A stretch of DNA of 64,000 nt. It comes from Streptococcus australis (GTDB lineage Bacteria > Bacillota > Bacilli > Lactobacillales > Streptococcaceae). The notes under the pieces were generated by a model. That model did no database searches. It saw only the letters and a program-made list of their open reading frames with translations, and had not been told where the DNA came from. Made by a program: the position numbers and the translations under genes. The DNA lies in NCBI RefSeq assembly GCF_003943615.1, contig NZ_RJPZ01000002.1:302740-366739 (forward strand), written 5' to 3'. Position 1 is the stretch's first letter. Each line of letters opens with the position of its first letter. Shown here piece after piece: positions 10,054-18,211 of this stretch.

Positions 10054-10953
10054 ATGGCAAAAATTGTTGAGTGTATTCCAAACTTCTCTGAAGGACGCAA
10101 TCAGGCTGTAATCGACGGATTAGTCGCTACTGCAAAAAGCATTCCAGGTGTTACATTATTAGACTACTCGTCTGATGCTAGCCACAACCGCAGCGTCTTT
10201 ACACTCGTTGGGGATGAAGAAACCATTCAAGAAGCGGCTTTCCAATTGGTAAAATACGCATCTGAAAACATTGATATGACCAAGCACGAAGGCGAACACC
10301 CTCGGATGGGAGCAACAGACGTTTGTCCATTCGTTCCAGTCAAAGATATCACAACAGATGAATGTGTCGAAATCGCTAATAAAGTGGCGGAACGCATCAA
10401 TCGTGAATTGGGTATTCCAATCTTCCTCTATGAAGATGCCGCAACTCGTCCAGAACGCACCAACCTCGCTAAAGTTCGTAAAGGCCAATTCGAAGGAATG
10501 CCAGAAAAATTGTTGGAAGAAGATTGGAAGCCTGACTACGGTGAACGCAAAATCCACCCAACAGCAGGGGTTACGGCTGTCGGTGTCCGTATGCCGCTCG
10601 TTGCCTTTAATGTCAACCTTGACACAGATGATCTAGAAATTGCCAATAACATTTCTAAAATCATTCGCGGATCAAGCGGTGGATACAAATACTGTAAAGC
10701 AATTGGTGTTATGCTAGAAGATCGCAACATCGCTCAGGTCTCAATCAACATGGTCAACTTGGAAAAATTCCCATTGTATCGCGTCGTTGAAACCGTTCGT
10801 TTCGAAGCACAACGCTACGGGGTTCGAATCATCGGAACAGAACTCATTGGACTTGCTCCAGCTAAGGCTTTGATCGACTCTGCTGAATACTACTTGCAAT
10901 TAGAAGACTTTGACTACAGCAAACAAGTCTTGGAAAATCACTTGTTGGGTTAG
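10054..10953 (+). CDS. ftcD: Glutamate formimidoyltransferase
   Basis: Moves the formimino group of N-formimino-glutamate to tetrahydrofolate, releasing glutamate. The 299-residue protein corresponds to the formiminotransferase half of mammalian FTCD, with no cyclodeaminase part; that activity is in the next gene. Family blocks include IVECIPNFSEGR at the start, HEGEHPRMGATDVCPFVP with the conserved histidines, and KIHPTAGVTAVGVR. I took ATG 10054, with AAGAGGTAA upstream, because the longer open frame upstream covers the spacer hairpin. Confidence 0.93.
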   Translation: MAKIVECIPNFSEGRNQAVIDGLVATAKSIPGVTLLDYSSDASHNRSVFTLVGDEETIQEAAFQLVKYASENIDMTKHEGEHPRMGATDVCPFVPVKDITTDECVEIANKVAERINRELGIPIFLYEDAATRPERTNLAKVRKGQFEGMPEKLLEEDWKPDYGERKIHPTAGVTAVGVRMPLVAFNVNLDTDDLEIANNISKIIRGSSGGYKYCKAIGVMLEDRNIAQVSINMVNLEKFPLYRVVETVRFEAQRYGVRIIGTELIGLAPAKALIDSAEYYLQLEDFDYSKQVLENHLLG

Positions 10954-10965
10954 AAAGGGAGTTCT

Positions 10966-11595
10966 ATGAAACTAGTTGACTTAAGTATTACAGAGTTTGC
11001 CAAGGTTCTTGGTTCAGATGCCCCAGCTCCAGGTGGTGGTTCTGCTGCTGCCCTATCTGCTGCAAATGGGATTTCCCTTACAAAAATGGTCTGCGAACTG
11101 ACCATTGGTAAGAAAAAATACGCTGAATTTGAAGACCACATCAAAGGGGTTCACGAAAAAAGTGCCCACCTCCAAGATCAATTACTAGAAGCTATTGACA
11201 AGGATACAGAAGCTTTCAACGTCGTATCAGCTGTCTTTGATCTTCCAAAAGAAACCGAAGAAGAGAAAGCTGCTCGTCGCGAAGCCATGCAAAAAGCTTT
11301 GAAACATGCGACTGTTTCTCCTTTCTCTATGATGGAACTCATCGTTGAGGCTCTTGAAACCACCAAAGAAGCTGTTGGTAAGTCCAATACCAATGCAGCG
11401 AGCGACTTAGGAGTGGCTGCTCTCAATCTCAAGGCCGGCCTTCAAGGTGCTTGGCTCAATGTCCTCATCAACATTTCAGGAATCAAGGACCAAGACTTCG
11501 TCCAAGAATACCACGGCAAGGGACTCGAACTTCTCCAAACAGGCTCTGACCTTGCAGATAGCATTTACCAAAGCATTTTAGAAAGCCTATCTTGA
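10966..11595 (+). CDS. fchA: Formimidoyltetrahydrofolate cyclodeaminase
   Basis: Converts 5-formimino-tetrahydrofolate to 5,10-methenyl-tetrahydrofolate plus ammonia. The 209-residue, mostly helical protein starts with the family signature [17 protein letters not shown] (about residues 17-33). It lies 12 bases after ftcD with GAAAGGGAG before ATG, so the two halves of the FTCD reaction are translated together as separate chains. It belongs to the FchA group found in bacterial histidine and purine breakdown. Confidence 0.92.
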   Translation: MKLVDLSITEFAKVLGSDAPAPGGGSAAALSAANGISLTKMVCELTIGKKKYAEFEDHIKGVHEKSAHLQDQLLEAIDKDTEAFNVVSAVFDLPKETEEEKAARREAMQKALKHATVSPFSMMELIVEALETTKEAVGKSNTNAASDLGVAALNLKAGLQGAWLNVLINISGIKDQDFVQEYHGKGLELLQTGSDLADSIYQSILESLS

Positions 11596-11647
11596 GCCTA
11601 CCAATCAACTTTATAACTTTAATACCTACAAAGAAAGAAGGGATTCT

Positions 11648-13321
11648 ATGGTTTTATCGGATATTGAAATTGCCAATTCTGTCCAAATGAAGCCCATCAC
11701 GGAAATCGCTGCTGAACTTGGGTTAACCGAAGAAGATATCTCACTTTACGGAAAGTACAAGGCAAAAATCGATAGCAATCAACTGAAACAACTCAAGGAT
11801 AAGGAAGATGGGAAGCTGATCCTCGTGACAGCTATCTCTCCTACTCCTGCTGGAGAAGGAAAGACAACCACCTCTGTTGGTCTAGTAGATGCCCTCTCTG
11901 CTATCGGTGAAAAAGCCGTCATTGCCCTCCGCGAACCTTCTCTTGGCCCTGTCTTTGGGATCAAAGGTGGTGCTGCCGGTGGTGGTTACGCCCAAGTGGT
12001 CCCTATGGAAGACATCAACCTTCACTTTACAGGTGACTTCCATGCCATTGGGATTGCCAACAACCTGCTTGCAGCCTTGATTGACAATCATATTCACCAC
12101 GGCAATGAGTTGGGCATCGATTCTCGTCGGATCACCTGGAAACGAGTGGTCGACATGAACGACCGTCAACTCCGCCATATTGTCGATGGCCTTCAAGGAA
12201 AAACAAATGGAGTGCCTCGTGAAGATGGCTTCGACATCACGGTGGCGTCTGAAATCATGGCTATTCTCTGTCTCTCAGAAAATATCCTTGACTTAAAAGA
12301 ACGCCTCGACCGCATCATTATCGGTTACAACTACCAAGGACAACCGGTCACAGCTAAAGACCTCAAAGCTGGGGGTGCTATGGCTGCTGTCCTCAAAGAT
12401 GCCATTCATCCGAACTTGGTACAAACGTTAGAACATACTCCTGCTATCATCCACGGCGGTCCATTTGCCAATATCGCTCACGGCTGTAACAGTGTGCTGG
12501 CTACTAAACTAGCCCTCAAATATGCAGACTATGTCGTTACAGAAGCTGGCTTCGGAGCAGACTTAGGTGCTGAAAAATTCATCAACATCAAGTGTCGCAT
12601 GGCAGGACTCAAACCTTCTGCCGTTGTCCTCGTCGCAACCATCCGTGCCCTCAAGATGCATGGTGGAGTAGCCAAAGCAGACTTAGCTACAGAAAATGTC
12701 CAAGCCGTTATCGATGGTCTTCCAAACCTCGACAAACATTTGGCCAACATCCAAGAAGTCTACGGCCTACCTGTAGTGGTTGCCATTAACAAATTCCCTC
12801 TGGATACAGAAGCGGAACTTGAAGCTGTCTATGAATCTTGTAAGAAACGCAATGTAGATGTTGTCATTTCGGATGTCTGGGCAAATGGTGGAGCTGGTGG
12901 TCGCGACTTGGCTGAAAAAGTCATTCAACTGGCTCAAGAAGAAAACCACTTCTCTTATGTCTATGACGAAGAAGACAGCATTGAAACGAAATTGACCAAG
13001 ATTGTCACAAAAGTTTATGGTGGAAAGGGCATCAGCCTAACACCAGCAGCCAAACGCGAACTAAAAGAATTAGAAGCACTTGGTTTCTCAAACCTCCCAA
13101 TCTGTATGGCCAAAACACAATATTCCTTCTCCGATGATGCCAAGAGGATCGGAGCACCGACAGATTTCACTGTCAAAATCAGTAACCTTAAGGTAGCTGC
13201 AGGGGCTGGCTTTATCGTAGCTCTCACCGGAACGATTATGACTATGCCTGGCCTACCAAAAGTTCCAGCCAGTGAAAAGATTGATATCGATGCCCAAGGC
13301 AATATTACTGGTCTCTTTTAA
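11648..13321 (+). CDS. fhs: Formate-tetrahydrofolate ligase, hut-associated copy
   Basis: Catalyses formate + ATP + tetrahydrofolate to and from 10-formyl-tetrahydrofolate. The 557-residue protein is full length and carries the P-loop [14 protein letters not shown] near residues 65-80. In the hut cluster the reverse direction is most useful: methenyl-THF made by FchA can become formyl-THF, and Fhs then releases formate while making ATP. Streptococci commonly also have a housekeeping fhs elsewhere, so this is probably a second copy; the rest of the genome would decide. AAGAAAGAAGGG precedes the ATG. Confidence 0.93.
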   Translation: MVLSDIEIANSVQMKPITEIAAELGLTEEDISLYGKYKAKIDSNQLKQLKDKEDGKLILVTAISPTPAGEGKTTTSVGLVDALSAIGEKAVIALREPSLGPVFGIKGGAAGGGYAQVVPMEDINLHFTGDFHAIGIANNLLAALIDNHIHHGNELGIDSRRITWKRVVDMNDRQLRHIVDGLQGKTNGVPREDGFDITVASEIMAILCLSENILDLKERLDRIIIGYNYQGQPVTAKDLKAGGAMAAVLKDAIHPNLVQTLEHTPAIIHGGPFANIAHGCNSVLATKLALKYADYVVTEAGFGADLGAEKFINIKCRMAGLKPSAVVLVATIRALKMHGGVAKADLATENVQAVIDGLPNLDKHLANIQEVYGLPVVVAINKFPLDTEAELEAVYESCKKRNVDVVISDVWANGGAGGRDLAEKVIQLAQEENHFSYVYDEEDSIETKLTKIVTKVYGGKGISLTPAAKRELKELEALGFSNLPICMAKTQYSFSDDAKRIGAPTDFTVKISNLKVAAGAGFIVALTGTIMTMPGLPKVPASEKIDIDAQGNITGLF

Positions 13322-13336
13322 GAAAGAGGACGTCCT

Positions 13337-13915
13337 ATGGTGACTATCCTTCATCTCACCCCCGCAGATTATCAGATTTCTACTTGGTCTGGTGGCCAAA
13401 CCACCCAACTCTTCCTCTCTCCAAAAGAGGGAAGTTATCCAGATCGGAACTTTGACTTTCGCCTCTCTACTGCAACGGTGGAGGTTAAAAAAAGTGATTT
13501 TACCGATCTCACTGGCTTCCACCGAATCTTAATGCCTTTGACTTCATCGATTACACTCACCCATCAACACAAAGAAGTGATCTTGAATCCATTTCAAAGC
13601 TACTTCTTTGACGGGGGAGACCCTGTATCTAGCCAAGGGACCTGCCAAGATTTTAATCTGATCTACAAACCTTCCTATCAGGGGCATATGAGTGCTATAT
13701 CCCCAAATGAAAGTGTCACGAGTCAGAGTCGCTATCAATTGATTTATGCTCTCTGTCCACTAACACTTGAATGGAAAAAGGGACAACTTTACTCCCTCCA
13801 AACTCACGAGCTCCTGTTTATCGAACAAGCATCTCCTCTTCAAGAGATGACAATCACGTTTTCACCCCTTCAGTCCGGGGAGCAACCGATTGCTATCTGG
13901 ACTGCGCTAAGATAA
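13337..13915 (+). CDS. hutD: HutD-family protein
   Basis: HutD proteins are small cupin-fold proteins found in hut operons. Their biochemical job is not settled; binding of formimino-glutamate or fine control of hut flux has been proposed. This 192-residue copy has the usual N-terminal WSGGQTTQLFLSP and FDFRLSTATVE blocks and a PLTSSITLTHQHKE strand region. It sits 15 bases after fhs and 20 bases before the permease, so it is cotranscribed. Family call rests on motif and position. Confidence 0.8.
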   Translation: MVTILHLTPADYQISTWSGGQTTQLFLSPKEGSYPDRNFDFRLSTATVEVKKSDFTDLTGFHRILMPLTSSITLTHQHKEVILNPFQSYFFDGGDPVSSQGTCQDFNLIYKPSYQGHMSAISPNESVTSQSRYQLIYALCPLTLEWKKGQLYSLQTHELLFIEQASPLQEMTITFSPLQSGEQPIAIWTALR

Positions 13916-13935
13916 TGTTTAAAAGGAGAGACATT

Positions 13936-15264
13936 ATGAACGGAGCACATAAACAGTCGATTGAGGAACAAGAAAAAGCGAAATTCAGCTTTAGCGGCGC
14001 CACTCTATACGGTATCAATGCTGTGATCGGGTCTGGTATCTTCCTCTTACCTCAAAAAATTTATGCCGGTTTAGGACCAGCTTCTCTAGCTGTCATGTTC
14101 GGGGTAGCCGTTCTCGTCATGCTATTATCAGCCTGTCTGGCTGAAACGGCTGGCTACTTCGACAAAAACGGTGGAGCCATGCAATACTCAAAAGCAGCTT
14201 TCGGAGACTTCGTCGGCTTTAACGTCGGGATTCTAGGATGGGCCGTTACTGTCATTGCTTGGGCCGCTATGTTGGCCGGTTTTGCTAAGATCTTCATCAT
14301 CACTTTCCCAGCATTCGAAGGCTATAACCTACCGATTAGTATCGTTATGTTGGTTCTCTTGAGTATTATGAACATTGCCGGTCTGAAAACATCTAAGATG
14401 TTCACTCTGACAGCTACTGTTGCAAAATTAATTCCGATTGTCCTCTTCTCTCTCTTCGCTATCTTCTTCATTTCAGGTGGCGTAAGCAAGGGCAACTTCA
14501 CACCTTTCCTTCAATTGGAAAGTGGATCAAATCTCTTTAGTGCTATTTCGAGTACCGCCGTTTACATCTTCTACGGATTTATCGGATTCGAAACCATGTC
14601 CATCGTTGCAGGGGAAATGCGCAACCCTGAAAAGAACGTTCCCCGCGCTATCTTGGGATCCATCAGTATCGTATCTGTCCTCTACATGTTGATCATCGCA
14701 GGAACAATCGCTATGCTGGGTGGACGTATCATGGAAACCGGTGCACCTGTTCAAGACGCATTTGTTGAAATGATTGGCCCTATCGGAGCTCCTCTTGTTT
14801 CTTATGGTGCCCTCATTTCAATTGCCGGTCTCAACATCGGTGAATCTATCATGGTTCCTCGTTTCGGTGCTGCCCTAGCAGATGAAAAACTCTTGCCCGC
14901 AGATCTTGGAAAAACAAACTCTAAGAATGCTCCAGTCATTGCCATTATCATTTCCGGTGCCTTTGCGTTCTTACTCTTGTTATCTGGCTCTTTCGAATCA
15001 TTAGCAACTTTCAGTGTTGTCTTCCGTTTCTTCCAATATATTCCAACTGCTTTGGCTGCTATCAAACTTAGAAAAATGTACCCAGACAAAAAGGTTACCT
15101 TCCGAGTGCCATTTGGTCCTGTTATCCCAATTTTAGCTGTTGTCATCAGTATCTTGATGATTGCAGGGGACAATCTAATGAACTTTGCATGGGGAGCTAT
15201 CGGTCTAGTGATCGCTAGTGGACTCTATTTCGTTTTCCACGGTGATAAACTACCTAAGAAATAA
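13936..15264 (+). CDS. APC-family amino acid permease, probable histidine transporter
   Basis: The 442-residue protein has about 12 hydrophobic segments and begins with the APC-superfamily block GATLYGINAVIGSGIFLLP, which forms the substrate-binding bend of helix 1. GFIGFETMSIVAGEMRNPEKNVPRA, typical of helix 6 and the following loop, is present too. Position inside the hut operon makes histidine (or urocanate) the likely substrate. I chose ATG 13936 with AAAGGAGAG directly upstream; the frame is open further up but overlaps hutD. Confidence 0.87.
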   Translation: MNGAHKQSIEEQEKAKFSFSGATLYGINAVIGSGIFLLPQKIYAGLGPASLAVMFGVAVLVMLLSACLAETAGYFDKNGGAMQYSKAAFGDFVGFNVGILGWAVTVIAWAAMLAGFAKIFIITFPAFEGYNLPISIVMLVLLSIMNIAGLKTSKMFTLTATVAKLIPIVLFSLFAIFFISGGVSKGNFTPFLQLESGSNLFSAISSTAVYIFYGFIGFETMSIVAGEMRNPEKNVPRAILGSISIVSVLYMLIIAGTIAMLGGRIMETGAPVQDAFVEMIGPIGAPLVSYGALISIAGLNIGESIMVPRFGAALADEKLLPADLGKTNSKNAPVIAIIISGAFAFLLLLSGSFESLATFSVVFRFFQYIPTALAAIKLRKMYPDKKVTFRVPFGPVIPILAVVISILMIAGDNLMNFAWGAIGLVIASGLYFVFHGDKLPKK

Positions 15265-15293
15265 AACAGTCCTCACCAATTCTATTTACACAC

Positions 15294-15437
15294 TAGATGG
15301 GAACTTAGGAGGAGCAAAGAATTTCTTTGCTCCCTAGCCCATCTAAGAAGCTACGAATATCAAACCTGAGCTCTTTTCTCTAAGACTTCTTTCAATCTTC
15401 CTAAGAGCAATAGACAATGGGCTCACGTTTGGTATTC
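15294..15437 (+). ncRNA. Structured leader between the permease and hutH
   Basis: Two nested structures fill this gap. First, TAGATGGG (15294-15301) pairs with CCCATCTA (15338-15345) around an inner 10-bp hairpin GGAGCAAAGA/TCTTTGCTCC (15311-15333). Second, 15355-15373 pairs with 15419-15437 at 18 of 19 positions, counting two G-U pairs. Neither is followed by a T-run and no leader peptide rich in His codons is present. It could protect or process the hutH end of the transcript, or be a ligand-sensing leader. Promoter activity here is unproven. Confidence 0.5.
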
Positions 15438-15492
15438 AAACCGAAGTAAACACATCTACTTCTACAGAACAATTCATAATCGGAGGTTTTAT

Positions 15493-17034
15493 ATGACTCA
15501 ATTGATTCATTTAGATGGTAACAGCTTAACACTGGAAGAAGTCATCGCAGTCGCTCGGCACGGTGCCCAATGTGAGTTAGACGAAACAGCCAAAGAAGCT
15601 GTTATCGCATCTCGTAAAATTGTTGATGATATCGTCCGTGAAAAACGTGTTGTCTATGGTGTGACCACTGGATTTGGCTCCCTCTGTAATGTCAGCATTT
15701 CTCCAGAAGATACTGTCCAACTGCAAGAAAACTTGATTCGTACCCACGCATCTGGTTTTGGTGATCCACTTCCAGAAGATGCCGTTCGTGCCATCATGCT
15801 CATCCGGATCAACTCGCTCTTAAAAGGCTATTCTGGCATTCGTCTGTCAACTGTTGAAAAACTATTAGAATTGCTTAACAAAGGAGTGACTCCTTATATT
15901 CCAGAAAAAGGATCACTCGGAGCTTCCGGAGACCTTGCCCCCCTTTCTCATATGGTGCTCCCAATGTTGGGACTTGGACACGCCTACTACAAGGGTCAAC
16001 TCTTGAGCGGTCAAGAAGCTCTCGACCAAGCTGGTATTGAAAAGATCCAATTGGCTGCCAAAGAAGGGCTTGCTTTGATCAATGGTACGACTGTCCTAAC
16101 CGGTATCGGCGCTCTTGCGACTTATGATGGTATCCAATTGCTCAAACTGTCTGACATTGCCGGTGCTCTTTCAATGGAAGTCCACAATGGGATTACCAGC
16201 CCATTTGAAGAAGACCTTCATACTATCCGTCCTCAAAGTGGACAATTGGCAACCGCTCGTAACATCCGTAACCTCCTTGAAGGAAGCAAAAACACCACTG
16301 TTGCGACCCAACAACGGGTCCAAGATCCTTATACACTCCGTTGTATCCCTCAAATCCATGGAGCCAGCAAGGACTCTATTGCTTATGTGAAAACAAAAGT
16401 TGAAATCGAAATCAACTCTGTAACAGATAACCCAATCATCACCAAGGAAGGTCACGTCATCTCCGGAGGAAACTTCCACGGTGAACCAATGGCTCAACCA
16501 TTTGACTTCTTGGGTATTGCCCTTTCTGAAATCGGAAACGTGTCTGAACGTCGGGTGGAACGCTTGGTCAACAGCCAACTTAGTAAATTGCCATCCTTCT
16601 TGGTCAAACACCCTGGCCTCAACTCAGGCTTCATGATCACGCAGTATGCTTGTGCCTCCCTTGCATCTGAAAACAAAATCTTGTCTCACCCAGCAAGCGT
16701 AGACTCAATCCCATCTTGTGAAAACCAAGAAGACTTCGTCAGCATGGGAACTACTGCCGCTCGTAAAGCAGCTGAAATCCTCAAGAATTCACGTCGCATC
16801 GTTGCGACTGAAATTATGGCAGCCTGCCAAGCTTTGGATCTCAAACCAGAAAATCATGAACTTGGTAAAGGTACAAAACCAGCCTATGACATGATTCGCA
16901 GCAAGGTGGCCTTCATTGAATTTGACAAGGACATCGAAATCTTTGAAGAACTCAATAAGGCATCTGCCGTTGTTGAAAGTGAAGAATTCTTAGCAACCAT
17001 CGAAAAAGCAGTTGACTTAAGCATTCAATACTGA
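15493..17034 (+). CDS. hutH: Histidine ammonia-lyase
   Basis: First step of histidine breakdown: removes ammonia from histidine to give urocanate. The 513-residue protein carries Ala-Ser-Gly at 144-146 in GSLGASGDLAPLSH, the tripeptide that cyclises to the MIO electrophile, plus the family blocks YGVTTGFG and NGTTVL. A good CGGAGG precedes the ATG. The gene is placed late in the operon, after a 228-base structured gap, and is followed by a terminator, so hutH may be expressed at a different level from hutU. Confidence 0.96.
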   Translation: MTQLIHLDGNSLTLEEVIAVARHGAQCELDETAKEAVIASRKIVDDIVREKRVVYGVTTGFGSLCNVSISPEDTVQLQENLIRTHASGFGDPLPEDAVRAIMLIRINSLLKGYSGIRLSTVEKLLELLNKGVTPYIPEKGSLGASGDLAPLSHMVLPMLGLGHAYYKGQLLSGQEALDQAGIEKIQLAAKEGLALINGTTVLTGIGALATYDGIQLLKLSDIAGALSMEVHNGITSPFEEDLHTIRPQSGQLATARNIRNLLEGSKNTTVATQQRVQDPYTLRCIPQIHGASKDSIAYVKTKVEIEINSVTDNPIITKEGHVISGGNFHGEPMAQPFDFLGIALSEIGNVSERRVERLVNSQLSKLPSFLVKHPGLNSGFMITQYACASLASENKILSHPASVDSIPSCENQEDFVSMGTTAARKAAEILKNSRRIVATEIMAACQALDLKPENHELGKGTKPAYDMIRSKVAFIEFDKDIEIFEELNKASAVVESEEFLATIEKAVDLSIQY

Positions 17035-17055
17035 TACAGTAAGGATACAGCAGAA

Positions 17056-17082
17056 AAAGGCTGAGAAAATTTCTCAGCCTTT
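17056..17082 (+). terminator. Terminator between hutH and hutG
   Basis: A 13-bp perfect inverted repeat, AAAGGCTGAGAAA / TTTCTCAGCCTTT, with a 1-base centre begins 21 bases after hutH. No clear promoter follows before hutG, so hutG probably depends on read-through. Confidence 0.75.
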
Positions 17083-17121
17083 CCCTTTCTAGCCTAATAC
17101 AAACAAACGGAGGCATGTAAC

Positions 17122-18108
17122 GTGCTTAGAGATTATTACCCAATGACTTACAGTTATTACCAAGGCAGTATTGAAGACAATCCTTATACTGCCAAATGGG
17201 GAATGCTGACAAAGTTTTTGGATTTGAACGATGAAACCTTGACTCCTTTTGAAGAAGTCACCTTTGGAATCCTTGGTTTTAAAAGCGATAAAGGAGTCTA
17301 TATCAATAACGGTCGCGTCGGTGCCGTCGAAAGTCCTAATGCTATTCGAACCCAACTCGCTAAACTTCCTTGGCACTGGGGCACCAACGTCACAGTTTTT
17401 GATGTCGGAAATATCGATGGTCCCAATCGTTCTCTTGAAGATTTGCAAGAGAGCCTCTCTCTAACTGTCAAACGGATGTTGGAGTTAAATATTCAACCAA
17501 TCGTCCTCGGTGGAGGGCATGAAACGGCTTATGGCCACTACCTGGGCCTCAAATCCTCCTTGCAACCAGATGAACAATTGGCTGTCATCAACCTAGATGC
17601 TCACTTTGACCTGCGTCCTTACGACCAAACTGGTCCCAACTCTGGAACAGGATTTCGCCAAATGGCAGACCACGCAAAAGAAGAGAGCAAAGATTTCCCT
17701 TACTTAATCTTGGGTATTCAGGAACATAGCAACAACCTGTTCCTATTCAACTATGTGGCAAAAACACCAAGCATTGATTTTTTAACAGGTCAAGATCTCT
17801 TCCGGATGAGCCACCAGGCTATTCTTGATCGGATTGATCAATTCTTAGAAAAACAGACAGCGGTTTACCTCTCCATCGATATGGACTGCTTTGCCGTCGG
17901 TTCTGCCCCTGGCGTCAGCGCCATCCAGTCACTTGGTGTGGATCCAAAACTAGCCCTAATGCTACTCCAACACATTGCTGCTAGTGGCAAACTGATTGGC
18001 TTTGATATTGTGGAAGTTTCCCCTCCTCATGATATTGACAATCATACCTCCAACCTTGCTGCAACCTTTATCTTTTACTTGACCCAAATCTTGTCTCAAC
18101 AAAAATAA
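17122..18108 (+). CDS. hutG: Formimidoylglutamase
   Basis: Manganese ureohydrolase (arginase fold) that hydrolyses N-formimino-glutamate to glutamate and formamide. The 328-residue protein has all metal-site blocks: [20 protein letters not shown] and SIDMDCF. Translation probably begins at GTG 17122, eight bases after GGAGG. It competes for the same substrate as FtcD, so the locus encodes both the folate route and the direct route. It is set off from hutH by a terminator. Confidence 0.93.
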   Translation: MLRDYYPMTYSYYQGSIEDNPYTAKWGMLTKFLDLNDETLTPFEEVTFGILGFKSDKGVYINNGRVGAVESPNAIRTQLAKLPWHWGTNVTVFDVGNIDGPNRSLEDLQESLSLTVKRMLELNIQPIVLGGGHETAYGHYLGLKSSLQPDEQLAVINLDAHFDLRPYDQTGPNSGTGFRQMADHAKEESKDFPYLILGIQEHSNNLFLFNYVAKTPSIDFLTGQDLFRMSHQAILDRIDQFLEKQTAVYLSIDMDCFAVGSAPGVSAIQSLGVDPKLALMLLQHIAASGKLIGFDIVEVSPPHDIDNHTSNLAATFIFYLTQILSQQK

Positions 18109-18132
18109 GATTCAAAACCTCTCTAACAATAC

Positions 18133-18180
18133 AAAAGGCTTCGCAACATCCACCCCTAGGGCGTTGCAAAGCCTTTTTTT
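18133..18180 (+). terminator. Terminator at the end of the hut locus
   Basis: AAAAGGCTTcGCAAC pairs with GTTGCaAAGCCTTTT, ending in seven T. It lies shortly after hutG. Confidence 0.85.
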
Positions 18181-18211
18181 ATTCTTCCTTCATGACACTT
18201 GATAAGCTATA

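Noticed and set aside
13771..13935. Longer start of the permease inside hutD
   Set aside because: ATG 13936 has AAAGGAGAG at the right distance and gives the usual APC N-terminus.
15352..15359. TACGAATA, identical to the ComX (cin-box) competence promoter core
   Set aside because: It lies in one arm of the hutH leader stem, about 130 bases from the gene, and histidase is not a known late competence gene; an 8-base match is expected by chance.
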